A DNA stretch of 64,000 nucleotides from Epiperipatus broadwayi (lineage: Eukaryota > Onychophora > Udeonychophora > Euonychophora > Peripatidae). A model generated the notes under the pieces. It saw nothing but the letters and a program-made list of their open reading frames with translations. It was not told the origin of the DNA and did not search any database. Shown here piece by piece: positions 1 to 11,752 of this stretch (its first letter is position 1; every line of letters starts with the position of its first letter). Location: assembly GCA_028023455.1 (NCBI GenBank), contig JAQFVV010006203.1, positions 13,924,348 to 13,988,347 on the forward strand, written 5' to 3'. The translations under genes were made by a program, and so were the position numbers.

Positions 1-609
1 AATCCGCGCATAACTTCTCAATCTCTTATGACACGTGATCTTACAATATATGATAGGAAGGAAGTTATAATTGCAAACACACCACTTGTTCTCATTTTAC
101 TTTAAAATGAGCTTCGAATGAAAATAGTTGTTAGAGATTTGAGGGGGGAAAGAGGGGCTGGGGATAGCAGTTTGAGAAAATGAAAATAGAGTTAAAATGG
201 AAGTTTGTGAAAAATTTGTTGATACTGTTTATTCAAATTTTTTTATTACATTTATATTACTCCCCCCCCCCCTGCATTTAGTGTGGGCGCACATAATGAC
301 ATTTTTATATTTCTACAGTTGTATTTTTGTTTCATCGTAAATGTTTCCTATGGAGAACAAATAAATATTTTATGTGTGTGTGGGTTTTTTTTCCTTGGTA
401 AATCATTTTAAATTAAAATTTTAATTTACCGTATCTTAGCTGGAATTTTTAATTTTACAATCGCGCATTCAAAATTATACATTTGCATGCGTAAACAACT
501 TTTAAACGTCCTGCGTGGTTTAGTGCAATGGTAATAATAACAACAAATAGCAATTCGGAAACGAATATAGCTATTCTACCCCCCCCCCCAATAAGAAAAG
601 AGTGAAAAA
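1..609. other. AT-rich non-coding DNA with poly-C tracts
   Basis: I see no gene here. Two long C homopolymers (about 262-272 and 579-589) stand out against the AT-rich background. The same kind of C or G run recurs at 5822, 7856, 49102, 55215, 55938 and 56464, so it is a habit of this genome rather than a local signal. Confidence 0.6.
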
Positions 610-1250
610 CTACCCTAGAAATAAGTTTTGTGATTACTATACAAACCAATCTGTGAACATACAAATATGTTCACACATATGGAATATGCTGGTCAATTTC
701 CCCGTTTACTTAATATTTTACATGATGTCTTTTAATTTCTTCAGCAGAAAACTTTTCTTCTGAAATAATCAAACACCATATCTAATTGTAACTCTCTTCT
801 ATTCTCTGTCATATCTTTCCAATGGAAATAATTGACATTGCATTTCTTTGGAAGGTTTTTAAGATAGTCTTTATAAAATAGAGATAATTTATGCTCAAGT
901 TCATCATAAAATATGTATTTTGAAATATTTCATTGACATGTGTCAGCCAATGAATGTGGGATTTTACAATAATAGCTATAGTTTCACATTCAGCAAAAAG
1001 AACATATTGATTGATTTTATAATGTTGTTTGTCATTGCATTTTTAAAATTTTACAGAGCATCTTTAAATGCAACTTTCTAATGCGTTGGCTGATAAAGAA
1101 TTTGAGTTTTTTGAACATTAATTTAATAGGCCAAAATCTTTGTATGATGCATTTTAACATTACATATTTTCTATAAATAGTCTTTTGAATTTTCAAAAAT
1201 CATCAGCATATTGTAAATCCAGAGTACAAAAAGAAATGTTTTGAATTTTA
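610..1250 (-). pseudogene. LINE (non-LTR retrotransposon) ORF2 C-terminus, decayed
   Basis: Read on the minus strand, this stretch holds the end of a LINE polyprotein in several frames. Near 980-900 a decayed HWLTHV is followed by a YDELEHKL stretch. At about 880-840 comes YKDYLKNLPKKCN, then WKDMTENRRELQ. Near 660-615 is VCSQIGLYSNHKTY. The order matches the conserved tail of a widespread animal LINE group: a GHV-R-M box, a YKD-LK block, a W-(E/D)-x-A-x-(D/N)R block and a final C-SRIGL-SH-zinc finger. Function in an intact element would be target-primed reverse transcription. Frameshifts and stops break it, so it is a dead 3' fragment. A sister fragment lies at 40530-40790 on the same strand. 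The clade is not settled by eye. Confidence 0.7.
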
Positions 1251-1345
1251 GTTGATGCAAAGTAAAAATTGCACCATCAAATCTGTATCTTGATCACCCT
1301 ATGATTTAGCCACTTATAAACACAAAACCACTGCCATAAAAATTG

Positions 1346-3125
1346 AAAACAATATTGGAGCAAATACACATCCTTCACAATCAAAATCAAAAGTTTATTT
1401 TATTTGGATAAACTTTTGTTAAGTTTTTGTCAGTACTAACATTAACTGAGTCTTTATACTTTTAAATGCAATCTTTGCTTTCAACTGAACATTAATGATT
1501 TCTGAGAAATTTTTTTAGCTGTAGTCTCTGGTACTGCATAATATTTTCATTAATCTTTAATACCGAAGTTAATAATATTTGAACTTTAAATATAATATTC
1601 TTTATTTTGGGTTTAAAGATATTTTTGACATAGTATAATTACAGAAAGAATGCTATAATAACTACAAATATTTAATGTGATGCAATTGAAAATGACCATA
1701 TTTTTAATCACTTAGGCATTTTTTAAATATTAGCTTGTGCTCTAAGAAATGTTTTTAATTTAGAGAATTTTTAGTGTTAAACTTTTTTAGGACTACCTTT
1801 TTTATTATTATATTACAAATCATTTGATCATGACAATTTTAACGAAATACTCTATGAATAGAGAATTTTTTTTGCATTAAAAAAATCCAACAATTATTTT
1901 TTAGACCGTCCATACATTCAACCTGTTTTTTTTTTTTTTTTTGGATATTCAATCCTCTAGCATAGCTTAGAAATTGGTTCAATGAGGCTTATCAGAAACA
2001 ATATTAAGTACTGTCAAGTAGTATTGGCTCCTGGTGATCATACGAATAGTATTTTTTACATAATGTTTTTCACATTGCTCAAGAACACATTGATTGTTGA
2101 ATTGATTGAAGTCATTCACTTCAATGCTGCTATCCTTTTCTTTTATAACATCATTTCTAAAATTATAGAATAATTTCAGTATGTTATTTGTATTCAAAAG
2201 AATCTTCATATTCAATACTCGTTATATATTCCTATATCTAATTTTTTTTTCAAGTTTTTTTATTGAAACTCTTTCAAGTAATTAGTCTACAACATATCTC
2301 GTAATTTATAGATTCTTATAAATTAAAATTATTCAAAGGGACAAAAAGTGTTAGTACCTTTTTTTTCTCATATTTTTTATGCTGCTTTTTAACTTTTCTA
2401 GCATTGAGGACTTCTGTATCACCATCTTATCTATGGTTTTGTTTTTTCTACCAATCCTGAATATCCATAATATGCATTTTCTCATTATATAACTTAGCCG
2501 AAATTTTTTTTATAAAAAAGACCATTAAGTATGAGAGTTGTTATGCTTTGGATTTGTAGATTATGAAAAGGCATTTTATTCTGCAAGCCATTTCCATTGT
2601 GATTAAAGTTTTGGACTACCAAAATTTAAAACAGGATATTATCAAATTTCTGAAGAATATTAAAATGCAACAACTGTGATTAGATTACATAATGTTTTGA
2701 TGATTACCACCGAGAAGCATCTACAATGGGGAAATTTCATATTTCTAAAATTTTTACAGCAGTTTTCCTATAACTATTTTATGAATGAAGATAGGAAACT
2801 ACTGGCAAAAAAATAAGTAGGGATTGGTTAAGTCATGTCGCTTTGGTAGATGAGGTGAGCGATTTTGTAAAAAAGAAAAAAAAATACTTCAGAAAATGTT
2901 AGAAGACCTATCAGATAAAGGTAAAATAAATAGTAAAGATAGATGCTGAAAATGCTACATTATTATGTCATGTTCATGATTTTTCATGTAAGAATAACAA
3001 TTGATAATCAAAACTTTGAAATGGTTAATAACTGAAAAAAAAAAACTTTGGTCAAATAATTAATGCAGTCTGGAGCATAATGGAAGAAATTAATCAGAAT
3101 TAAACTTGAATAGAATGCTTTAGAG
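1346..3125 (+). repeat. 1.8-kb direct repeat, copy 1, carrying an RTE-type LINE relic
   Basis: This block and the one at 3430-5195 are near-identical apart from scattered substitutions and small indels. Both start at an AATATTGGAGCAAATACACATCC motif and end near GAATGCTTYAGAG. Inside, from 2541, the plus strand reads LCFGFVDYEKAFYSA. That is the RTE/BovB-type reverse-transcriptase box L-LAFVDYEKAFDSV. Near 2838-2940 a VDEV stretch stands where FADDVVL is expected and is followed by LQKMLEDLSDKGK, as in RTE elements. Near 3055 comes LGQIIN. The element is truncated and full of stops. The first about 1.1 kb is AT-rich and unassigned; it contains a 78-codon minus-strand frame shared with copy 2, probably only because the duplication is fairly recent. 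Confidence 0.8.
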
Positions 3126-3429
3126 CAGAGGTGGCAATTGTTTTAGCTCAGGGGCCACTTTGTGGAAGCGAAGGTTAGCAGAGGGCCACACCTTTTTTAT
3201 GACACAATTAACACACTGCTTTATTCCCTGTATTATCAAAGAAATAATTGTTTGTCCATTCTTCATTAGACTCATGACATTCATCACCAATTTTACTTTT
3301 TTTCAGAGGGTTCATGGTTTCACTAAAGTTGGAAATGCAAAGACAAAATTGAAATTAACCAGAACAACTGGAAAAGCACTGCACATTACATCTACACTGT
3401 GCATGTGTATTGACGTGGCCATGCTAGTG
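3126..3429. mobile_element. Fragment resembling a hAT-type transposon end
   Basis: This 300-bp segment separates the two 1.8-kb repeats and is absent after copy 2. It opens with CAGAGGTGGCAATTGTTTTA, continues with CAGGGGCCACTTTGTGG and, shortly after, AGAGGGCCACAC. The pattern CAG-G-TGG-CAA followed by repeated GGGCC blocks is typical of hAT termini in animal genomes. I see no transposase and no matching opposite end, so it is at most a fragment or a non-autonomous copy. Confidence 0.4.
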
Positions 3430-5195
3430 GAAAATACAATATTGGAGCAAATACACATCCTTGTTTAACATCCTTCACAATCAAATTCAAAAGTTTATTT
3501 TATTTGGATAAACTTTTGTTAAGTTTTTGTCAACACTAACATTAACTGAGTCTTTATACTTTTAAATGTAATCTTTACTTTCAACTGAACATTAATGATT
3601 TCTGAGAAAATTTTTAGCTGTAGTCTCTGAAATTGCATAGTATTTTCATTCATCTTTAATAACTTCTAATAATATTTGAACTTTAAATATAATATTCTTC
3701 ATTTTAAGTTTAAAGATAGTTTTAACATAGTATAATTACAGAAAGAATACTATGATAACTATACAAATATGTAATATGATGCAACTGAAAATGACCATAT
3801 TTTTAATCACTTAGGCATTTTTTTAATATTAGAAATGCTTTTAATTTAGAGAATTTTTAGTGTTAATTTTTAAGACTACTTTTTATTATTATTATATTAC
3901 AAATCACTTGATCATGACAATTTTAACAAAATACTCTATGAATAGAGAATTTTTTTTGCATTAACAAAATCCAACAATTATTTTTTAGACCGACTATACA
4001 TTCAACCTGTTGTTTTTTTTTTGGATATTCAATCCTCTAGCATAGCTTAGAAATTGGTTCACTGAGGCTTATCAGAAATAATATTAAGTACTGTCAAGTA
4101 GTATTGATTCCTGGTGATCATATGAATAGCATTTTTTATAGAATGTTTTTCACATTGCTCAAGAACATGTTGATTGTTGAATTGATTGAAATCATTCACT
4201 TCAATGCTGCTATCCTTTTCTTTTATATCATTTCCAAAATTATAGAATAATTTCAGTATGTTATTTGTATTCAAAAGAATCTTCATATTCAATACTCATT
4301 ATACATTCCTATATCTAATTTTTTTTTCAAGTTTTTTATTGAAACTCTTTCAAGTAATTAGTCTACAATATATCTCGTAATTTATAGATTTTTTTATTAT
4401 AAATTAAATTATTCAAAGGGACAAAAAGTGTTAATATCTTTTTTCTCTCATATTTTTTACGCTGCTTTTTAACTTTTCTAGCATTGAGGACTTCTGTATC
4501 ATCAGCTTATCTATGGTTTTGTTTCTTCTACCAATCCTGAATATCCATAACATGCATTTTCTCATATATAACTTAGCTGAAAATTCTTTTATAAAAAAGA
4601 CCATTAAGAATGAGAGTTGTTATGCTTTGGATTTGTAGATTATGAAAAGGCATTTTATTCTGCATGCCATTTCCATTGTGATTAAAGCTTTGGACTACCA
4701 AAATTGAAAACAGGATATTATCAAATTTCTGAAGAATATTAAAATGCAACAACTGTGATTAGATTACATAATATTTCCATGATTACCACATCTACAACAG
4801 GGAAATTTAATATTTCTAAAATTTTTACAGCAGTTTTCTTATAACTATTTTATGAATGAAGATAGGAAACTACTGGCAAAAAAATAAGTAGGGATTGGTT
4901 AAGTCATGTAGATTTGGTAGATGAGGTGAGCGATTTTGTGAAGAAAAAAAAATGCTTCAGAAAATGTTAGAAGAGCTATCAGATAAAGGTAAAATAAATA
5001 GTAAAGATAGATGCTAAAAATGCTACATTATTATGTTATGTTCATGATTTTTCATGCAAGAATAAAGATTGATAGTCATAACTTTGAAATGGTTAATAAC
5101 TGAAAAAAAAAAAAACTTCCGTCAAATAATTAATGCAGTCTGGAATATAATGGAAGAAATTAATCAGAATTAAACTTGATTAGAATGCTTCAGAG
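3430..5195 (+). repeat. 1.8-kb direct repeat, copy 2, with the same RTE-type relic
   Basis: This is the second copy of the 1346-3125 unit in the same orientation. The reverse-transcriptase box recurs near 4620 (FVDYEKAFYSA) and the VDEV-DFVKK stretch near 4920. Differences from copy 1 are substitutions, homopolymer length changes and small indels, for example a missing short segment near 4785. Because both copies carry the same stops and decay, the unit was already dead when it was copied. That suggests segmental duplication or unequal exchange rather than two retrotransposition events. Confidence 0.8.
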
Positions 5196-7002
5196 AAAAT
5201 AACCAAATATTAAAAGGAAATATATGTGTTTGAAAAGGAAATTTTTTTTCAATACATTTTACCAAATTGGTTCATACAATAAAAAATCAAGATTTGAAAG
5301 ATAAAAGTGTATTAAATGATTTTTTAAATATATAAATACTATTTATTTTAAAAGAGCATCTTATTGATAATACTAAAATTGGATAGTAGAATAATAGTGC
5401 CTAAAGACATGGAGAGAATTGGCGAACTACTGTCGGTATTATCATTTGTTTATAGTATCTATCGTTCTGCCAAGTAACCTCTGTCTTCGAACGGTAAAGA
5501 GAATTTAATACGTATATAATCAATAATCCCAGAACTGATATTCAGGAACAGGTGTACTTTTAAGTGCAGTATTTGAGATTGTACTAAAGTTACTAACTAC
5601 ATCTAAAAAGTTTATTTTAAAATTTAAAAAAAAAAAAACTACATATAGATAAAAAAGTAAGATTGGATTTGTAAATTCAAAACAACGCGCACACCCACGC
5701 ATACGCTGTATATTAAAACAGAAAAACTAAAAATTTAAATTTGGAGTAATAATCTTAATTTAATAGATCACTTTCCTTTTTTAATTTTATTTCAATTTTG
5801 TATATAATTTGCCAATTTGTTCCCCCCCCCCCCGCTTATGGTAAGCTTTTAAAGGGTGGTGCTTTTTTTTTTTTACCACACCTAAATATTTAAAAACTGT
5901 GAATCCTGGAGGAAGTATAAGGCTATTATTTACTTCTTACATTCCCTGTCTCTGCTGACCTTTGGTGAAAAGATCTGACAGAGAAAAAGTGTATTTATTA
6001 AAACTTTTTTTTAAAAAGATAATTATAGATCTTATTAATCTCAAAAATAATCATTTTTAAGATAAAGAATATTGCTATTTAATAAATAAAGCTACCTTTA
6101 ACCATTCATTTCCTGTGATTTATTTTGAAAGTATTTGTCGTAAATTTAATATAAATATTGTGGGTGTTCTATAATAAATATCAGCTGCATTTTAATATCT
6201 TTTGATTGTTGCATTTGCACAATATACTGAGTTGTATTAGGATTAGAATAGGATAAATTTAAGAATTTTATTTTTCTGATCAAGTGTAAGGCAGTGTGGA
6301 CTTACATCTTTGCCTCGTGACAGATAAAAGTCTTTCAGATAAACAACTTTAAGCTAACGAAACTACTCATTCACTATTAGTTAATAAATGGAATATCTGT
6401 TATTACTTAGAAGGTAAAGATCCCAGATTAATCTGAATTTGTCAGATGAGTTGTTGGAAAATGTCATACTTCTGTAGTTGTTGAACCTATTGTTTACCAT
6501 TATCTTTAATGTTGATTTGGATAAATTGGTCCAAGAATTCTATATGAATTTAGCATCTTATCTAAAAATTTAATTTATTCAATATCCAATTTTATGATAA
6601 ATATGTTTTTTCTAAAATAAAACTTTCACTAATACAATTCCTTTTATACACTCTACTACGAGATAATTAATTAATGATTCTCATATTCAGGCTCATAAAT
6701 TATTCTATATGAATCAATAAAATAATGAAGCACTTTTAATAATGATTTATGAGTTATTTACTGGTTTATGCTGTTTAGCACATAGATTGCAGAACTGAAT
6801 TAGTCCTTAAAATCTATCTATATTCAAGCTATCAATTTGATTTTGGTGCATGACCATCTTATGTTTATTTTATATATATATATTAGTTGTTATTTTTTTT
6901 AAAAATCTGTTCTAGTAGTTTATATTTTATATCTAAAAAAAAAAAAAAAATTTCTAAAGGATATCACTAGGATCATAAAACATATGATCACCAAAATGTA
7001 TA
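5196..7002. other. AT-rich non-coding DNA, no gene seen
   Basis: There is a C run at 5822-5833, poly-A and poly-T runs, and a short (TA)n near 6872. A stretch near 6290-6420 ends in AGTTAATAAATGGAATATCTG and resembles the tail of the tRNA-derived SINE family found at 38.1-38.6 kb, but I could not find its head. No supported coding sequence. Confidence 0.5.
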
Positions 7003-7300
7003 AATTCTGAATTGGGTTTAGATCTATATGACTATACTAGTGAATGAGATTGGATTGAAAACATTATTGGGTTTCCTCTTGGGCACATAGTTTTATAGTT
7101 AATTAAATAGATAAAAGATGGCTGCTCTCAGATTCAAGACTTCTCACTGATGAAAGCCACAAGCTAGAAACTAGTCTGGGGACATTGGATAAATAGCACT
7201 ATATAGGAATTTTATGCAAAAAATCTTTTTGCATCCATTAATTACTAAAGTTTGCATTAATAGCATTACTGTATGGGTAGTTTATTACTCGAATAGCATC
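7003..7300 (+). repeat. SINE-like dispersed repeat (family B), partial copy
   Basis: This is one of six related pieces in the window; the others are at 16620, 22600, 51525, 56935 and 57113. Shared landmarks in this orientation are a degenerate B-box-like GGTT(C/T)AGATCT, TTGGATTGAAAACATT, GATGAAAGCCACAAGCTAGA, AACTAGTCTG and TTTGCATCCATTAATTA. The B-box-like stretch suggests a tRNA-derived SINE, but no clean A box was found. Orientation is assigned from that motif only. Confidence 0.6.
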
Positions 7301-7324
7301 ACATGCTTTGCATAATTTATAGAA

Positions 7325-8830
7325 ATGAGTAGGAATACAGGTAGGCAATTATATATGGTGATTACAGATATAGAGAAGGCATATGATAGAGTGAATAGAA
7401 ATAGATTATGGGTAAGTTTAGTAAATTTGGGAATGAATGAGGCTTTAGTGGATCTTATTAAGAGATTGTATGAAAATACTTATTATACATATCAGTTAGA
7501 AAATATAGAATCAGTTAAATGAAGTGGGACTAAGGCAAGGATGGCCTATGTCACCTATTTTGTTTTTGTTTTATTTGAGAGAAATGGAAAGGGCATTAGA
7601 AAGATCTTTTATTTGCTGGTGATATTTTTTCTTATGCACAAAAAGTAGGGAAGATATGGAAGTTGTGCTTAAGACTTGTGTAGGAGTAGGTAAAGAGATG
7701 GGATCAAATTTAGTGAAGAAAAATCCCAAATAATGATGGTAAATGCTGGGGAAAGAGAAGCAAAAGAATTTTTCTTTGGGGATATAAAGTTAAATGTGGT
7801 GAATACAACTATTTGAAAATTGTCTTAAGTAATCAGAGGAAATTCTTGGAAGAATGGGGGGGGGGGAGATAAATGAAGCAAAGAAAAGAAAAGGACTGGT
7901 AAAGAAATTAACATTGTTTTCATATAATAAAAATGATGTTGCAAGAATTGTATGGAAGGGTGTGGCAGTGTTATTTGTTAGCAAAGGGGTGTTAGATTAC
8001 TTAGAAAAAGTACAAAGAGAAGTAGGAAGATATGTATTAGATGCTGATGTGTGGATGGCAAAGAAGGCAATTCAAGAAAAAATGGGATGGTCACATTTTT
8101 GTATAACAGATGCAAAAAGTACAATGAAAATGTTTGGTAGATTGCAATTTATGGATAATAAGACAATAGCCAAAATAGTAATTAATTGGGTTATGAATAA
8201 AGGGCAGGATGGGTGAGAAAGGTGATATGGTATGCAGAAGATTTGCATAAAGACTTCATGCCAGTCTATTTGTATAAAGAGTGGGTTAATTGTGTTAGAA
8301 GGATTGTTAAGTGTTATTGTGGCAAAGACTGGAATAGAATAATAGATATATTAATAAAAAATAGGGAGCTGGAGAGATGAAGCACTAGCATGGAGAGTAA
8401 AAAGAGCTTAAATATATATAGAAGTAAACAGAATATTGGATGTGAGTTAAGGTTCAAACACAATCGCTAGCAATAATGGAAATTACACATAAATGGAGCA
8501 CTGGTTGATTTAGTCTGCAGGCTATGTATGGAAGGCATAGAAAATATTAGGCATTTGCTAATAGAATGTAAATGCATACAAGCAGAAAGGTTACAAATAA
8601 TGAAGTTGTAGGAGAATAAATATAGATTATGTGATTATACAGAAAGTGGGTTATTGGTCTTTATGCTGGGGTTAGAAAAAGATAATGGGGACCTAGATAC
8701 AAAGGCAATGGAATGAACAATGATGATGATGTAGAAATGGGATGGAGCAGGATAGAGAAGAATATGGTTAGGGAATGGAAAGGGAAGCTAAGGTGGCTAA
8801 CATGTTTTTCTTGGACATATTGACTGAATT
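7325..8830 (+). pseudogene. LINE reverse transcriptase and C-terminal zinc knuckle, broken
   Basis: This is a non-LTR retrotransposon ORF2 relic, truncated at its 5' end. A 65-codon frame at 7325-7522 holds the RT box ITDIEKAYDRVNR (7361-7399). After a frameshift, VGLRQGWPMSPIL appears at 7523-7561, a canonical RT motif. A decayed FADD region and KEMG-KFS follow. A 120-codon frame at 7854-8216 carries the thumb and connection region with KAIQEKMGWSHF. Near 8515 lies CRLC-(8 residues)-H-(4 residues)-C, the C-terminal zinc knuckle seen in CR1, Jockey and R1-like elements. A G run at 7856-7867 marks a probable slippage site. The RT would copy the element RNA at a nicked chromosomal target. It is inactive here: at least two frameshifts and several stops. 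The clade is uncertain. Confidence 0.8.
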
Positions 8831-9174
8831 CCCGACTTTGATAAAGGAGTAGCCATATCACACCAACAAAAATAATTCAACATATTGCACAATAATTTCT
8901 GTCATAAATTAGTTTTAAAATAGTTCAGATATACAAAATCACTTTATTTATTTTTTTCAAATTGTAATTAAAACTTAAAAGTTCATTGGAAAAAAAATTT
9001 ATTAGCGTTCAATCTTGTTGTAGGAATCATTCAAATAAACTTGCGAACTTTTGCTATGTATTGAATCAGCTTTCTCTTTATAGCAGTTGGGGGGAGGGGG
9101 GTAATTAATTGCTATGCTTTTTATTAAATATAAGAACTTTTTTTTTTTTTTGAAAATGTTGGTATTTTCGAGTT
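8831..9174. other. Non-coding AT-rich DNA
   Basis: Probable 3' flank of the LINE relic, then T-rich DNA with a short G-rich patch near 9089. No gene or repeat recognised. Confidence 0.5.
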
Positions 9175-9188
9175 AAAGAATATCAGTT

Positions 9189-9300
9189 GTCAAGCGTTGT
9201 TAGCCGAAAGGTCAGCGTATCCGCCTTGCAAGCAAGTAGTTGGTTGCAGACGGTTGTTGCGTGTTCGCCTCCCGGCAGATGCTATGACGTATGAAAAAAA
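9189..9300 (+). mobile_element. tRNA-derived SINE with 14-bp target-site duplication (family E)
   Basis: This is a GC-rich island of about 112 bp in AT-rich DNA. It holds an A-box-like TAGCCGAAAGGTCAGCG and a B-box-like GTGTTCGCCTCCC, separated by a long variable region as in class II (Leu/Ser-type) tRNAs. It ends in GCTATGAC and a short A tail. The flanks repeat exactly: AAAGAATATCAGTT at 9175-9188 and again at 9301-9314. That is the signature of LINE-machinery retroposition. A second copy is at 40823-40925. Internal RNA polymerase III promotion is expected for such elements. Retained CpGs and the intact duplication suggest a young insertion. Confidence 0.85.
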
Positions 9301-9314
9301 AAAGAATATCAGTT

Positions 9315-11296
9315 AAGTAAGTAAGCATCAAACAATCTCGAAAGTTATCATTGTTCCATACAAGTTGCTCCAAGTCACATATCTTAAGGATTTCTTGCTC
9401 AGGGACTTTAAAGTTTATCAAAATATCACATTTTTATACAGTTTTTTCAAAAATATATTGTTATAGAAACTATTAGAAATCCAACGGGCCGAATCGCAAA
9501 AAGAATGGTTTTTGAAAATAACTGCGTTTTTATAATTGTATTATTTTGTTTCTTTATTGGTAGATAAATCTCACATTTATTAGATTTTAAGTTGTAGGTT
9601 TTAAAATCACTTTTGTAATGGATATATAGAATTTGTTTTTTATATGTGTAAAATAATGTTTAAATATTTTTTTTGTTTTGTTTAACCAAGTTGCTTGAAT
9701 GAATGAAGTGAACAAATAAATTTTTGTATTTTGTTGCATTAAAAATACAGATAGCTACCGATTTTATAATAGAGTTCAATGAAATATGAAAAAAAGTCCC
9801 TTAATATTTGACATTCTTTTTTCAGACATTATTATTAACATTAAAAAAAAATTTTAAATACAAAAAGAGAAAATGTAAGACAAAATAAAAAGTAAGAAAA
9901 CAGAAAGAGAAAAGATTGGCGACCGATTCACTGTGTGTGTGTGTGTGTAATTGTAGAGCAATAACGATTGGATCCTTACAGGTATTAATTCTTCCTCTCT
10001 TCAAATCTATCTGTCGCCATTCCTTATTAACTTGTGTAGAACTATAAGGAATCTGTTATTGTTATTAAGTAGAGATAATATTGTAATTAATTATTTTGGA
10101 CTGTTATTTAAATTCTTTAAAAGAGACAGAATTTTGATAAATTAACGATGTGAATATGAATTTGGGAATTATTGTTTTCTTTCGGTAAATATCGCTTTTG
10201 GATGAAGTGACAAAAGTGCTATGTAAAGCGGTATTTACTTTCTTATTTAGATACCTATTAAATGTGAAGCCTTTTGAGTAATTTGTTTTATTAATATAAA
10301 TCTGTTAATATATTACAGTTATAATATATATAGTGCTACAATAAATAGATAAAACTTTTTTAAAAAATTAAAGTCTCAATTCCTTAAAATTATTTATATT
10401 GTAGTATAATATACAGTGTACTGTAAATTTTGTCATAAGTTAAATTAGTTATTGCTTGATTATGTCGAATCTTATAGTTATAAAATAATGTGTGATTCAT
10501 GTTTTGAGTAACAGTTTAACAAAATAAATATAAACACAGACAATGGAACTAATATACAGTAGTTAGTATTCCCTAGTTGGGAAATAATTGATTAAGTAGA
10601 TTTTTTTCATTTATATATAAAATCGCTGACAAAATAAGCTAATGTAATGAATCTATCTTAAGGTTTATATAACATATATAAAATAATCATTTAAACAGAT
10701 TACAAAATGTTAACTTTCTTCAGTTTTAAATAGATTTAATAATATGATAATTAAGAAAATGCAAAATAAGCATTTTAGATGACTAGAAATTTTCTGTCTA
10801 CAGGAACACAAATAATATGAAAATTTAAAACTTAAGTGATGGACAAAATAGAAAAGCAAGTTGTCTGTTTTCTAATAATTTTGATAGCCTTCATTGTAAG
10901 CTCCAAATGGTGCATTATCAACATAATGTTATGATTAATAATTTTAATAACTTTACACTCTAAATAGGTGCAAGTTTTGAAATGAAAAAAATAAGGCCTT
11001 TCTTCTTATTTTCTAATGTTCACTCATCGCAGCTCTTGTTGTTAATATGGTAAATGAATGTGAGTGATTATTCATTCACCAATGTGCACCAATTTCTGGC
11101 CATTTATCTCAATTTAATACTAAGAAACATATTTGTTTTGATTGCATACAAAGATTGCCATTTGATATTGACCTTTTGTTTAATTACCATCAACAGCAGA
11201 TCAATTTCAAGGGAAGAAAGATTGGTATGAATTGAATAAACAATCTAATATTAAGTGGGACTGTTGAATTTTTGCGAAGTTAGAAGAAAAGGTGAA
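9315..11296. other. Non-coding AT-rich DNA with a (GT)n microsatellite
   Basis: A (TG)n tract lies at about 9932-9948. On the minus strand 9420-9315 reads as an open, hydrophilic peptide, but without a convincing donor splice site (see rejected items). The rest is AT-rich with no gene recognised. Confidence 0.5.
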
Positions 11297-11600
11297 GAGA
11301 CTTTTGATTAAATGTTATTAAATAAATAGTCAATCAAAATAAGATTGAAATAAACAACTATTAATAACTATAATATAATATTTATCGAACCGGCTTTTAT
11401 CTTCATTGAGATCTCAAAATAGTATACTATACAATTCACAGAGACTTTTGATTTAAGAAGTATACATTAAATTTTATTAAATAAATAGTCAAAGTAATAT
11501 TGAAATAAACAACTATTAATACCTATATTATAATATTTATCAAACCGGCTTTCATCTCCATTGAGATCTCAAAATATTATACTATACAATTCACATAAAC
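11297..11600. repeat. Two-copy tandem repeat, 144-bp period
   Basis: Two adjacent units begin GAGACTTTTGATT at 11297 and 11441. Both run through AAATAGTCAA, ATTGAAATAAACAACTATTA, AACCGGCTTT and TGAGATCTCAAAATA to ACTATACAATTCACA. They differ by several substitutions and small indels, so the duplication is not very recent. No coding content is seen. Confidence 0.85.
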
Positions 11601-11752
11601 AGTTAACTATATCTAGTCCATCTACTGGACATTATTTACAAAATTGTACCTTTTTTAAAAATCATATACTCATATAATCAAATAGATAAATAAACTTAAC
11701 TTACATCTTACATTTATATATATACAATTTATAATATTTAGTTAATATATGT

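Noticed and set aside
1979-4292. Paired minus-strand frames of 78 and 77 codons conserved between the 1.8-kb repeats
   Set aside because: Conservation is explained by the recent duplication, the indel between copies is in frame by chance, and no motif is recognised.
9189-9300. Functional class II tRNA gene
   Set aside because: The acceptor stem and anticodon arm are not clean, and the element has an A tail and target duplication, so it is a SINE.
9315-9420. Minus-strand open stretch with a balanced peptide (ILKICDLEQLVWNNDNF) as a possible exon
   Set aside because: The acceptor side is only fair, no donor GT follows at the end of the open stretch, and I do not recognise the peptide. It is worth a translated search but not a call.
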